A stretch of 64,000 nt of DNA from Dyadobacter luticola. Lineage in GTDB: Bacteria; Bacteroidota; Bacteroidia; Cytophagales; Spirosomataceae. The translations under genes and the position numbers were made by a program. Positions 9,501 to 17,234 of this stretch are shown here, piece by piece. Numbering within the stretch: position 1 is the first letter of the stretch; every line of letters starts with the position of its first letter. The DNA is taken from the NCBI RefSeq assembly GCF_005860805.1, contig NZ_VCEJ01000002.1:1596375-1660374 (forward strand), given 5' to 3'. The notes beneath the pieces are model-generated. The model saw only the letters and a program-made list of their open reading frames with translations. It was not told the DNA's origin and ran no database searches.

Positions 9501-9779
9501 CGGAATTTCCTGGGTGATATACCCAATGAAAGAAAACACCAAGGTTCCGCTTCCTGGTGCATTAACTGTATAATTCCCCTCGAGGTCCGTCACAGTTCCA
9601 ACAGACGTTCCCTTCAACACAACACTTACACCGGGCAACCCTCCGCCCTGTTCATCAGTCACTTTCCCTTTGACCGCTGCGTCCTGAGCGTACGCTCCCG
9701 TCATGACCGCCAGGGCCAGTAACAACGAGCAGAAACACCCGGAAAGGCTCCGGCCGATCCTTCGTTTAGAAATTCTCAT
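6519..9779 (-). CDS. SusC/RagA family TonB-linked outer membrane channel
   Basis: A 1086-residue TonB-dependent transporter. After a signal peptide (cut near residue 31, AYA-QD) come a carboxypeptidase-regulatory-like beta domain (about 34-110), a TonB-box-like segment (ALNEVVVVGYGT), the plug domain (about 120-235, with IRIRGTNSLG and VLKDAAAAIYGSRAGNGVI) and a 22-strand barrel ending in the usual aromatic residue (LRVGF). It imports ligand across the outer membrane with energy from TonB-ExbBD and partners the SusD encoded directly after it. No glycoside hydrolase, sigma factor or HTCS is adjacent, so the substrate is open. A 640-base upstream gap probably carries the promoter. Confidence 0.95.
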   Translation of the reverse strand: MRISKRRIGRSLSGCFCSLLLALAVMTGAYAQDAAVKGKVTDEQGGGLPGVSVVLKGTSVGTVTDLEGNYTVNAPGSGTLVFSFIGYITQEIPVGNKTNLEVKLLSDIKALNEVVVVGYGTAKKATLTGAVTAVKGTELEKAPSANLSNTLGGRLPGVSTVQSSGEPGYDGSAIRIRGTNSLGNSNALIVVDGVPNRSGGLDRLNPADIESISVLKDAAAAIYGSRAGNGVILITTKRGKSGKPQISYDMNVGMGQPTKVPEMSNAAEYATIRNELQIYDNLPAGQWNGALQGFNTNGSYKRTDNGDVLTAVYSPTDVQKFKDGSDPLLHPNTDWYSKVIRKWSPQQRHNVQLTGGSENINYLASLGYLNQDGNYVNSATGYKQYDMRVNLDTKINKYLKAKLGIALREEFRHFPNGGGAGDIFRMLMRGKPTEIAVWPDGRPGPDIENGQNPVIITTSQTGYNNDKRDYVQTNGSLEFDVPGVPGLKLMGMAALDKQMRRTKSFQKPWTLYYWDKTSYEADGTTPVLTGSVRSTFNDPRLTETSAQELSVQLTGQASYEKTIGGHNFNVMAGIQREKVDADGFFAYRRYFISPVVDQLFAGGTPEQNIGNSALMAATDLYQRARLSYFGRAGYNYKEKYLAEFLWRVDGSYVFPKDGRFGFFPGVSAGWRLSEEDFWKNNIRFANNVKIRGSWGQMGAEPYVYGTENLAEYQYLSTMSFDNYVINDQVAKTLLEARVANKNFTWEVANNINVGLEGTLFKDKVAFEFDYFVNNRSRILIPKLGSTPSTAGIDGKLPPENIGKLQNKGFEFKVSYDGSINDFTYSVGVNGGYAKNKIKFWDETPGAPSYQRTTGMPYNSFLLYQFDGSFKDQAEIDANKIDYSPITGNLLPGDMKFKDINNDGKINGDDRIRSQKVQRPWFTGGITLNLGYKAFDLSVLMQGAAGGLQLVGLTESGDIGNYLKYDYDHRWTIDNPDTRYPRLTNRSNRYYTNVGSGGGSTNGSGGGINNYFLKSNNYLRMKNIELGYNLPSAIGSKIGLTKFRIYVNGLNLFTLAKIKIWDPESTSTSGQYYPQSRILNVGLRVGF

Positions 9780-10422
9780 AGATTAGTAGAAAATTGTAGA
9801 TAGTTAAAAAATAGGTTAAACATTGGTAAAATTTATTGTACTGGCACTGGGTATTCTACATAAGGGCCTCCTTTTTTGATGTGTCGATCCTACACAATTT
9901 ATTCTAATTAAACATGGCAAATATCCTACTGCCAAAAGACTGTAGTGATCCCAGGGGCAATGATCGTGAAGTTTAGGTGAGTTGGAGCCGGTTAATAAAA
10001 GGGACGGATTTACAAAGCCGTACGCTCATTTGGTGTAACCGTAGGTACAAAAAGATATGAAATTATTTACATAAGCAAGTGTTCCCGCTTTTTGTATATG
10101 TTTTCTTAGAAAATAACCATGAGTGACTTGACGTATATTGATTGGGTACAATTCCAAATCAGGATATTTCAATCAAAATTGAGGGAACGGTATTATTAAT
10201 TGATAGAAATAGAATTTACCCATATAACACCTTTTCCCGGTTTTTGCACTAATTCTTTGCAAAAATGGAAAATTGATCGATGACGATCTTAAAGTCGATT
10301 TATCGGCACGGGTCACTTCCTGATTGCCGTTAGTTCAACCAGTCAAGGCCGGAAAATAATTTCGGAGGTATCAGTGGCGATTATCGAGCTACTTTCCGCT
10401 CAATAATCAACTGTCTTGTTCT
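9780..10422. other. Intergenic region between divergent susC and the S74 surface protein gene
   Basis: There are 643 AT-rich bases with no credible ORF on either strand, and no tRNA or strong hairpin. It must hold the two divergent promoters. I looked for TTTG-N19-21-TAnnTTTG on both strands and found only imperfect matches, so no promoter is called. Confidence 0.5.
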
Positions 10423-12075
10423 ATGAAAGTTTTTCTTGTCTCCTCAATTTTACAGCTCTTCACATTACTAGCATTCGCGCAGGTACCTCAGCAGTTCAGC
10501 TTCCAGGGCGTCGCTCGCGACGCTTCGGGAAAAATCGTGGTTAACAAAACTGTCTCCGTGCGCGCCTCAATTATAAAAAACACCATACTTGGGCCGACCG
10601 TCTACCGCGAAACACACAAACCGACCACCACTTCCACAGGAATTTTCAATCTCGTCATCGGCGGCGGCTCACAAGAACTCGGCACATTGAATGACGTCGA
10701 CTGGAAAACCGGCCCTTTTTTCCTGAAAATAGAAGTCGATCTCAACGGCGGTGATAATTATATCGACATGGGTAGTTCCCAATTTCTAAGCGTCCCCTAC
10801 GCAATTTCCTCTAATGAATCGGTGAATGCTGAAAAGGCCGAGGAAGCAGTGCATGCGGAAGTGGCAGATAAATTGAGGGACGACTATCCTATTGTTCAAT
10901 CGTCCATACTCGCAGAGGAAGATGCTCCTCCTCTTCCTAATCTCGGACTTGGCTCCCACTTTGTCTGGTACCCCGGAAAGGCGTCTATAAGGGCGGGTGG
11001 AATTAATGGTGGTGAATGGAATAGCGATAAAATTGGCTGGGCCTCCGCCGCATTCGGCGCAGCAACTATTGCATCTGGAAAATATTCGACTGCGCTGGGT
11101 GAAATGACGGAAGCCTCTGGAGATGCATCGTTGGCAGTTGGCTATAAATCCAAGTCCCAGGCAATAGCTTCAATCGCACTCGGCACCAACGTTAAAACTA
11201 CTGCCAACTCGGCTATTGCCATTGGCATTTCATCGGCAGCATCTGGGGAGGGTTCGATTGCCTTAGGCTACCAGTCATTTCCCAAGGGAATTAAGTCAAT
11301 AGCGATTGGAAACTCTGTCAGTGTCAAAACTCCAAATGCTATTGTGATGGGAATCTTTAATGACGATAATGACAATCCGAATGATCCGGAACAATTACAG
11401 CGGCTTTTTCAAATTGGAAATGGAAAGAATTCAAGTGAACAGTCGAATGCCTTGACGGTGTTAAAGAATGGGAATATCGGCATTGGCAAGAACGCCCTAT
11501 TTCCGCAGTACATCCTGGATATCGATGGCCGGCCTCGCCTTCGTCACAATGGTGCCACAGCCGGTCTTTTCTTCAATACCTCGCAACAAAATGCCGATGC
11601 ATTTTTTGGAATGAAGACAGACCAACAAGTTGGCATTTATCTTGCCGATGCCTGGCGCTTCTGGATTGACGATGCTGGTAACGCCAACATTTCTGGCAAT
11701 GCCTACAATAAATCCGACCGCCGCCTCAAACGCGACTTTACATCTCTGTCAAACAGTTTGTCAACATTAACCAGCCTCAACGGTTACCACTACTATTGGA
11801 AAAGCGCCAGTTCAGATCAGGGTCTGCAAACCGGCCTGATTGCCCAGGAAGTGGAGGAATTGTTCCCCGAGCTGGTCACGACGGATAAGGAAGGTTTCAA
11901 GGCAGTGAATTACATTGGCCTGATCCCGCATTTAATTGAAGCAGTCAAGGAATTGAAATCGGAAAACGATTATTTGAAAAAATCCGCCAGCAGGCTTTCC
12001 GAGCTGGAAGCAAGTGTGGCGGATTTGTTGAAGATTGCGAAAGCGGCTCAAAGTATTGAGCAACAGACGAAATAA
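10423..12075 (+). CDS. Surface protein with YadA-like head repeats and S74 self-cleaving chaperone domain
   Basis: A 550-residue secreted protein with a signal peptide of about 20 residues. The N-terminal domain (PQQFSFQGVARDASGK to SSQFLSVPYAISS, about 22-127) is a beta-sandwich common in Bacteroidota surface proteins. Residues about 205-310 carry YadA/Hia-type head repeats (ASGKYSTALG, AIASIALG, GEGSIALGYQSF), which build left-handed trimeric beta-rolls. From about 425 comes a peptidase S74 intramolecular chaperone domain (NKSDRRLKRDF, TGLIAQEVEELFPELV), with candidate catalytic Ser431 and Lys436, and a terminal coiled coil (AVKELKSENDYLKK). In phage tail spikes this domain trimerises the fibre and then cuts itself off. 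It probably forms a trimeric surface fibre here. Confidence 0.85.
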   Translation: MKVFLVSSILQLFTLLAFAQVPQQFSFQGVARDASGKIVVNKTVSVRASIIKNTILGPTVYRETHKPTTTSTGIFNLVIGGGSQELGTLNDVDWKTGPFFLKIEVDLNGGDNYIDMGSSQFLSVPYAISSNESVNAEKAEEAVHAEVADKLRDDYPIVQSSILAEEDAPPLPNLGLGSHFVWYPGKASIRAGGINGGEWNSDKIGWASAAFGAATIASGKYSTALGEMTEASGDASLAVGYKSKSQAIASIALGTNVKTTANSAIAIGISSAASGEGSIALGYQSFPKGIKSIAIGNSVSVKTPNAIVMGIFNDDNDNPNDPEQLQRLFQIGNGKNSSEQSNALTVLKNGNIGIGKNALFPQYILDIDGRPRLRHNGATAGLFFNTSQQNADAFFGMKTDQQVGIYLADAWRFWIDDAGNANISGNAYNKSDRRLKRDFTSLSNSLSTLTSLNGYHYYWKSASSDQGLQTGLIAQEVEELFPELVTTDKEGFKAVNYIGLIPHLIEAVKELKSENDYLKKSASRLSELEASVADLLKIAKAAQSIEQQTK

Positions 12076-12082
12076 CTGAATG

Positions 12083-12865
12083 TTAAGCAGCCGTCCAGCC
12101 GCCATCGACGGTCAGGATGCTTCCTACCATATAGGTGCAGGCATCGCTGGACAGGAAAATGGCCGCTCCCTGGATTTCGCGCAGCTGCGCCCACCGTTTC
12201 AAAGCCGTCAAGTTTAAAACCTTGGCGGCTTCGTCGGTTTCGGCAATCGGGATATTCATTTCCGTCAGAAACGGGCCTGGGCAAATGGCATTTACATTGA
12301 TATTAAATGGTGCGAGCTCCAATGCCAGCGCGCGGGTCATTTGTACTACCGCGCCCTTACTCGCTGCGTAAGGTGTGCGGTTCGCCAATCCCACCAGCCC
12401 CAGCGTACTGCCCAGGTTGATGATCTTGCCGCTTTTTTGCTGTTTCATAAAAGGTACCACCGCCCGGGAAGCCAGCCAGGTACCATTTACATTGAGATTA
12501 TTCACGCGGGTGAATTCTTCGAAACTCAGCTCATCGATCGCCCCGCGAATATTGATACCCGCACTGTTGATCAGAATATCGATTTTACCCAAACGTTCGA
12601 CGGCAAATGCGGCCATCGCCTGAACTTGCTCCTCGCTCGTAATATCGGCAGCGTACGAAATGACCTGCGTACCAAAAGCCTCAGCAATTTCCGCTGCTGC
12701 CCGCTCCCCTTCCGCCTTATTTCGATTTACCAAAACAACATTGGCGCCCGCCGAAGCAAGCCCCGCCGCCATCGCAAAACCAAGTCCTTTGGAACCACCC
12801 GTCACAATCGCCACTTTTCCGGTCAGATCAAACTGTTTGATCCCCGGCAACATTTCCTGTAACAT
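12083..12865 (-). CDS. SDR family oxidoreductase, gluconate 5-dehydrogenase-like
   Basis: A 260-residue classical short-chain dehydrogenase/reductase. The NAD(P)-binding motif TGGSKGLG (22-29), the NSAG motif, the catalytic Ser in NLGSTLG and the YAASK active site are intact, and the C-terminal VDGGWTA ending is typical. The pattern is closest to gluconate 5-dehydrogenase / 2-deoxy-gluconate 3-dehydrogenase types, which act on sugar acids in the cytoplasm. The start lies 6 bases after the stop of the esterase gene upstream, so the two are co-transcribed. The substrate is uncertain. Confidence 0.85.
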   Translation of the reverse strand: MLQEMLPGIKQFDLTGKVAIVTGGSKGLGFAMAAGLASAGANVVLVNRNKAEGERAAAEIAEAFGTQVISYAADITSEEQVQAMAAFAVERLGKIDILINSAGINIRGAIDELSFEEFTRVNNLNVNGTWLASRAVVPFMKQQKSGKIINLGSTLGLVGLANRTPYAASKGAVVQMTRALALELAPFNINVNAICPGPFLTEMNIPIAETDEAAKVLNLTALKRWAQLREIQGAAIFLSSDACTYMVGSILTVDGGWTAA

Positions 12866-12871
12866 GCGGAC

Positions 12872-13732
12872 TTAGTACTGGTGAAACGCTTGTGAGACAA
12901 ACTTCAAAACATCCGGCAGCGATTCGCGCCAGTAAGTCCAGTTGTGGGCACCATCGCGGACACGGAATTCGTGCGGAATTTCCTTTTTGCGCATGGCAAT
13001 GTGCGCCAGGCTATTGCCTTCAAATAAGAAGTCATCGTCGCCGCAATCAATGTACCAGCGAACTGCTTTTTTATTGGCGTCGGAAATATTATTGATCATT
13101 TCCAGCGCATTATGCCGGTTATAATAGTTGGTCACCGTCGAATCCTGAATGTTTGGAACCGTCCGGATCAGGCTTTTCTTGGCATCTTCGATCGTAAGCG
13201 GCCCGGTGTAGGCACTCAGCGGACATGCGGAAGAAAATAACTCGGGATGATGCAGCGCGTACATAAAGCTTCCGCCGCCACCCATGGAAAGTCCGGCCAC
13301 GGCACGGTACCGTTTTTCAGTTTTGATGCGGTATTTCTTTTCAACAAACGGCATCAGCTCCTGAAAAAAGAAATCCTCATAAGGCCAGTCGCCCTTCACA
13401 TCATTGAAATAACCCCTCCGGCCTGTATCGGCATCGGGCATGACGATGATCATCGGCGTAGCGATGCCGTCGCGGATCGCTTTGTCGGTAATGTTAAGCA
13501 CTTCGCCAAATTGTACCCAGCCGGTGTGGTTATCGCCCGCGCCGTGCAGCAGGTACAAAACCGGGTAACTTCTTTCGGAAGTCGCATAATCCGGCGGCAG
13601 GTATATCGCGAATTTTCTTTCGGATTTTAATAATTTGGAAGGCAGTGAAAGATTATCCAGCACTTTACCCGTTTGGGCAAATGCAGAAGTGACACCGAGG
13701 AGAAAAAGGATAATAAAATGGAAGATTTTCAT
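12872..13732 (-). CDS. Secreted esterase, esterase D / feruloyl esterase-like
   Basis: A 286-residue alpha/beta hydrolase with a Sec signal peptide (cut after AFA, residue 19). The nucleophile elbow is GLSMGG. The acid is probably in CGDDDF and the catalytic His in GAHNWTYW. YPVLYLLHGAGDNHTGW is the family's oxyanion-hole segment. This family (PF00756) includes feruloyl and acetyl-xylan esterases as well as S-formylglutathione hydrolase. Export plus the neighbouring sugar-oxidising enzymes favour removal of acyl groups from plant polysaccharides. It forms a two-gene unit with the SDR downstream. Confidence 0.82.
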   Translation of the reverse strand: MKIFHFIILFLLGVTSAFAQTGKVLDNLSLPSKLLKSERKFAIYLPPDYATSERSYPVLYLLHGAGDNHTGWVQFGEVLNITDKAIRDGIATPMIIVMPDADTGRRGYFNDVKGDWPYEDFFFQELMPFVEKKYRIKTEKRYRAVAGLSMGGGGSFMYALHHPELFSSACPLSAYTGPLTIEDAKKSLIRTVPNIQDSTVTNYYNRHNALEMINNISDANKKAVRWYIDCGDDDFLFEGNSLAHIAMRKKEIPHEFRVRDGAHNWTYWRESLPDVLKFVSQAFHQY

Positions 13733-13773
13733 AAAAACGCCGGAAAGTATTTTGGACTAAAAATTAAAAAACA

Positions 13774-15150
13774 TTACTTCTTCTTCTTCATATTGACAGG
13801 GTCCCAGTTCACAATCTTTTTCCCGAAATAACTTTCATTACAAGCCAGCACCGGAGCCGCCGCCCTGAATCCGAAAACCGGATCCTCCACATTACCCAAA
13901 CTTCCTTTTTTTACATTCTCGAAAAAATCAGCGAAATGATTGGCATGCGCATCATCTCCTTTTGGCGCTTCAAATTTCACCTCCTTGATCGGCTCAGCCT
14001 TGCGGGTGTCTTCGGGATATTGCGCATCGTACTGGGTTTTAAATTCCTTTTGCTGCGCTTCCGAAAATGTATTAAAACTATCATATCCGCCCATACCCGG
14101 CGCTTTTGGCAGTTTCTTTTTATTCAAAACCAAACTATTGGCAGTAAACTGAATCTGACCTTCCGTCCCTACAATCCGCGTAGTATTCGAAATCGCACCG
14201 GCATTGGCGAAGTTGACGCGCAGCACCATCTGAAAATTCGTATGAATGTCGGTCTTGGGATAATCCAGAATTGAGACAAGCACATCGGGTACGTCGCGGC
14301 CGTCTTTCCAGTAGCTCAGCTCGCCGGATGACATAATCCGCTCCGGCCCCAGCGAGCTTGTCACAAAGTGCACCCCGGTAATGAGGTGGACAAACAAATC
14401 GCCCGCCACGCCCGTACCGTAATCCCGGTAATTCCGCCATCTGAAAAAGCGTTTTGCATCAAAAGGCACCTTCGGGGCGTCGCCCAAAAATGTATCCCAG
14501 TCGAGCGTTTGCGGCGAAGCGTCGGTCGGAATCGAGTAATTCCAGGCGCCGATCGAATCAAAACGGTCGTAGCTCGATTCCACAAAATTGATCTCACCAA
14601 TATCGCCTGCCTGCATCATTTTCTTTGCTTCCCGATAAGGCGCCGAGCTGATCGACTGGCTGCCAACCTGCATCGTCTTACCCGATTTTTTCCAGGCATC
14701 GATCACCGACAAACCCTCGTCAATGTGGTGTACCATCGGTTTTTCGCAGTACACATTCTTCCCGGCTTTCAGCGCAGCCTTCGTAATGTGGTCGTGCCAA
14801 TGATCCGGCGTGACGATCAGAACCACGTCAATATCCTTTCTTTCCAATATCTGCCGGAAGTCGCGCGTCGTAAAAATATCTTTACCATACTGCTCCTTCA
14901 CGCGGGTAAGGCGACCGTCATAAAGGTCAGCCGCCGCCACAAATTCTGCCTCGGGTGTGCTCCTGATCGCAGCGCGCGTGTCGCTGTGGCCCTGGATTCC
15001 CATACCAATAGTCGCAAACCTGATCTTGTCATTGGGACTGATTTTTTTGAGGTCCCTGATAATATTAAAAGGTTTTGCTATACTTTCAGTCGCCAGCAAA
15101 GCCGATGCGGCGGTCACATTCTGCAAAAATTTACGGCGGGTGGGCTGCAT
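13774..15150 (-). CDS. Gfo/Idh/MocA family oxidoreductase, Tat-exported
   Basis: A 458-residue protein with a Tat signal (TRRKFLQNV, residues 4-12). The Rossmann NAD(P) domain follows (IRFATIGMGIQGHSDTRAA), with the family's EKP motif in NVYCEKPMVHH and the mixed alpha/beta substrate domain after it. Tat-exported members are frequent in Bacteroidota sugar loci and carry their cofactor tightly bound. They oxidise, reduce or epimerise sugars, and some work by 3-keto intermediates. The lysine-rich end (PVNMKKKK) is unusual but harmless. It lies 41 bases upstream of the esterase gene on the same strand and may share its transcript. Confidence 0.88.
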   Translation of the reverse strand: MQPTRRKFLQNVTAASALLATESIAKPFNIIRDLKKISPNDKIRFATIGMGIQGHSDTRAAIRSTPEAEFVAAADLYDGRLTRVKEQYGKDIFTTRDFRQILERKDIDVVLIVTPDHWHDHITKAALKAGKNVYCEKPMVHHIDEGLSVIDAWKKSGKTMQVGSQSISSAPYREAKKMMQAGDIGEINFVESSYDRFDSIGAWNYSIPTDASPQTLDWDTFLGDAPKVPFDAKRFFRWRNYRDYGTGVAGDLFVHLITGVHFVTSSLGPERIMSSGELSYWKDGRDVPDVLVSILDYPKTDIHTNFQMVLRVNFANAGAISNTTRIVGTEGQIQFTANSLVLNKKKLPKAPGMGGYDSFNTFSEAQQKEFKTQYDAQYPEDTRKAEPIKEVKFEAPKGDDAHANHFADFFENVKKGSLGNVEDPVFGFRAAAPVLACNESYFGKKIVNWDPVNMKKKK

Positions 15151-15212
15151 ATCCGGATTTTGAAATGAATGATGAGAAATATTTTTAAATAAACATTGAT
15201 TACCAACTAATT

Positions 15213-15695
15213 ATGGAAAATTCGCAAAGCGGGTCAGTCGTAAATGAGCTGATCGCACTCATGCAAAATGGCAATGCACACATTACTTTCGAAGAAGCGG
15301 TCGCCGATCTGCCTGCTCACTTGCGGGGCGTAACCCCTGAAAACCTTCCGTACAGCATCTGGCAGCTCGTCGAACACATCCGCATCGCCCAGAAAGACAT
15401 TGTCGATTTCTCCGAATCCGCAGAACATGAGTCACTTGCGTGGCCCGATGATTACTGGACGGAAGCATTGACGGAGGTCAGCGACGAACAGTGGGAAACT
15501 GCGCTGAGCCAGATCAAGGAAGATCAGAAGCGTTTCGTCACGCTGCTGCATGACCACGCCAATGACCTTGTTAAACCGTTTCCATGGGGCCAAGGCCAGA
15601 ATTTAATGCGCGAAGCCCTGCTGATCGGTGACCATAATGCCTATCACACAGCCGAAATCCTTGTGATCCGCCGGCTGCTGAATGCCTGGCACTGA
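15213..15695 (+). CDS. DinB family metal-binding protein
   Basis: A 160-residue four-helix-bundle protein of the DinB/YfiT superfamily. Candidate metal-binding His residues lie in LVEHIRIAQ (helix 2) and HNAYHTAEIL (helix 4). Members often act as thiol-dependent transferases or are of unknown function. Some are DNA-damage inducible. It is transcribed divergently from the Gfo/Idh/MocA gene and converges on the DUF1080 gene, with a shared hairpin terminator between them. Confidence 0.8.
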   Translation: MENSQSGSVVNELIALMQNGNAHITFEEAVADLPAHLRGVTPENLPYSIWQLVEHIRIAQKDIVDFSESAEHESLAWPDDYWTEALTEVSDEQWETALSQIKEDQKRFVTLLHDHANDLVKPFPWGQGQNLMREALLIGDHNAYHTAEILVIRRLLNAWH

Positions 15696-15698
15696 TCC

Positions 15699-15730
15699 TT
15701 TGAGCATCGGCTAATGTGCTGATGCTCAAA
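15699..15730. terminator. Bidirectional hairpin terminator between convergent genes
   Basis: A perfect 10-bp inverted repeat TTTGAGCATC / GATGCTCAAA with a 12-base loop sits between the DinB stop (15695) and the DUF1080 stop (15726), overlapping the latter by a few bases. Confidence 0.65.
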
Positions 15731-16364
15731 TTTCTTCAATCCAGATATCGTTATAATACACCTTCGCCTTTCCGCCGCCGTGGATCTGAAATCCGATGAT
15801 CCCTTTCTGCGGCACCGACTTGTCCGTTTCCGTATAATCAACCGTTTGCGTGCCATTCAAAAAAATCTGAATGTGCCCTTTGTTGCTGCGAACTTCGTAA
15901 TCATTCCAGTCGCCGCGTTTTAAAATTTTGTTGATCACAGCCGAATCCGGGCTTACTAAGGTTTTGTTTCTTCTGGATTCGTCATACAAACTTGCCCAGT
16001 ATCCATCGCCCAAATCAGCCTGATAACCAACCATTTCATAAGCCGGATCTTTGGCGCGGACGCTGTGAAACTGCACGCCGGTGTTGATAAAACCGTCGCT
16101 GCCGGTAAGCTTGAATTTTACTTTGAGATTAAAATTGGAGTAAACTTTTTTGGTACACAAAAAATCATTGTGCGGTACCTTCTCAGTCAGTGAGCCACCG
16201 GTCAGGGCGCCGTCCTCGATCTTCCACATTCTAACGGTATCACCCTCCCAGCCATTAAAAGTTTTCCCATCAAACAGTGCGACGGGTTTGGCTTTTTGCC
16301 TGTATGCAAAACCGGCCAGGACGAGCATCGCCTCCGCCACCAGATATATTGTCATTTTCCGCAT
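15726..16364 (-). CDS. DUF1080 (3-keto-disaccharide hydrolase family) secreted protein
   Basis: A 212-residue protein when started at the ATG at 16362-16364 (MRKMTIYLVAEAML), which gives a hydrophobic export signal. The reading frame stays open for 21 more codons upstream, but these do not look like a signal peptide. The body is the concanavalin-like DUF1080 domain: FDGKTFNGWEGD, WKIEDGALTGG, NFNLKVKFKL, GVQFHS, KRGDWNDYEVRS and IGFQIHGGGKAKVYYNDIWI. Members hydrolyse 3-keto-glycosides made by Gfo/Idh/MocA-type oxidoreductases. One such gene lies 0.6 kb away across the DinB gene, which fits a shared pathway. Confidence 0.85.
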   Translation of the reverse strand: MRKMTIYLVAEAMLVLAGFAYRQKAKPVALFDGKTFNGWEGDTVRMWKIEDGALTGGSLTEKVPHNDFLCTKKVYSNFNLKVKFKLTGSDGFINTGVQFHSVRAKDPAYEMVGYQADLGDGYWASLYDESRRNKTLVSPDSAVINKILKRGDWNDYEVRSNKGHIQIFLNGTQTVDYTETDKSVPQKGIIGFQIHGGGKAKVYYNDIWIEEI

Positions 16365-16555
16365 AACTTCCAGGTATTTGATTAAGGCAAACAAATTTTT
16401 CTGTTCACATAAAAGCCCGCAAGCCACGCTCTTTACTATTTCAATGTCGATTTCAAATGTCCATCAATCTTTAAGGCGATACCTTTCAAGTTTTTGATCA
16501 AAAACCGACCTACCGAAATAGAAGGAATTGGAGACCATTACCGCAGGATAAACGC

Positions 16556-16588
16556 TTTGCGCGGATAGCGAAAATCATCTTAGTTTTA
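16556..16588 (+). promoter_or_regulatory. Candidate Bacteroidota promoter for the DUF6934 gene
   Basis: TTTG at 16556-16559 and TAGTTTTA at 16581-16588 are separated by 21 bases, close to the Bacteroidota consensus TTTG-N19-21-TAnnTTTG. The TTG start codon follows 24 bases later. Confidence 0.4.
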
Positions 16589-16612
16589 GGATCGAACTAA
16601 AAGGCCACACAC

Positions 16613-17053
16613 TTGGATCAAGCATTTTACGCATTTGTGATACTCGAAGATGCACACCGCTTTAATTTTGTCAGCGTCGGCAAACAACTCATCAATAAGA
16701 CAGTGATTTTCCAGCGTATTGGTCAAACGCAATTTTATAATCTGGCTCTCGCAGACATCAAAGATGACGGCACGCTGGATGTCTTAACTGTTTCTAATAA
16801 TGGCGATACCAAAAAAATTTTCGCGACAGTATTTCAATGTATTACAAACTTTCTCCAATTCCGCCCCGAAAGCACTATCGTTTTTATGGGGAGTACCAAA
16901 GAGCGAACCAATATCTATCATTGGCTGATTTGCAGAAATCTGGAAAAGGCTCGCTTGAACTTTTTATTGTATGGCTATACAGATGGCTACTTCGAAACAT
17001 TTAACCCGGAAGCCTGTTATGAGTCGTTTGCTATTTCTTTAAAAAACTATTAA
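16613..17053 (+). CDS. DUF6934-like protein (small Bacteroidota family)
   Basis: A 146-residue soluble protein. The signatures YNLALADIKDDGTLDVLTVS, NNGDTKKIFATV and GSTKERTNIYHWLI match my memory of the DUF6934 family, which is frequent and multicopy in Cytophagales. No function is known to me. The start must be TTG at 16613, because the frame has a stop at 16598 and the next ATG is deep in the protein. A 51-residue gene follows 25 bases downstream and a plausible promoter precedes it. This layout resembles a two-gene small-protein module; a toxin-antitoxin role is speculation. Confidence 0.7.
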   Translation: MDQAFYAFVILEDAHRFNFVSVGKQLINKTVIFQRIGQTQFYNLALADIKDDGTLDVLTVSNNGDTKKIFATVFQCITNFLQFRPESTIVFMGSTKERTNIYHWLICRNLEKARLNFLLYGYTDGYFETFNPEACYESFAISLKNY

Positions 17054-17078
17054 ACTTGTCTAACTAACCATATGCACT

Positions 17079-17234
17079 ATGCCAGCTATAAGTAAAAAAT
17101 CCGTCAATAAGGGTGAAACGAAACATCCGCTTGATCGGAAGTTCAAAACCGTTGAGGAGGCTTCACAAGCTAAAACAGATTATCTGGTAAATGTAGTTAT
17201 GAAAGATTACGACTTCAATAAGCCTATCAGGTAA
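17079..17234 (+). CDS. Small 51-aa protein paired with the DUF6934 gene
   Basis: The ATG at 17079 opens a 51-codon frame ending at TAA 17232-17234. The product is highly charged (start MPAISKKSVNKGET, then HPLDRKF, KDYDFNKPIR at the end), with no signal peptide or membrane segment. It begins 25 bases after the DUF6934 stop and ends one base before the convergent GT39 stop. The amino-acid mix and tight spacing suggest a real gene. An alternative ATG seven bases upstream (17072) is out of frame and stops after seven codons. The function is unknown. Confidence 0.5.
   Translation: MPAISKKSVNKGETKHPLDRKFKTVEEASQAKTDYLVNVVMKDYDFNKPIR

Noticed and set aside
9780..10422. Small RNA or small gene in the 643-base gap
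   Set aside because: There is no open frame of note, no strong hairpin and no clear promoter.
14368..15168. 266-codon plus-strand ORF
   Set aside because: It is antisense to the Gfo/Idh/MocA gene, with no family signal and a composition rich in Arg/His/Ile typical of shadow frames.
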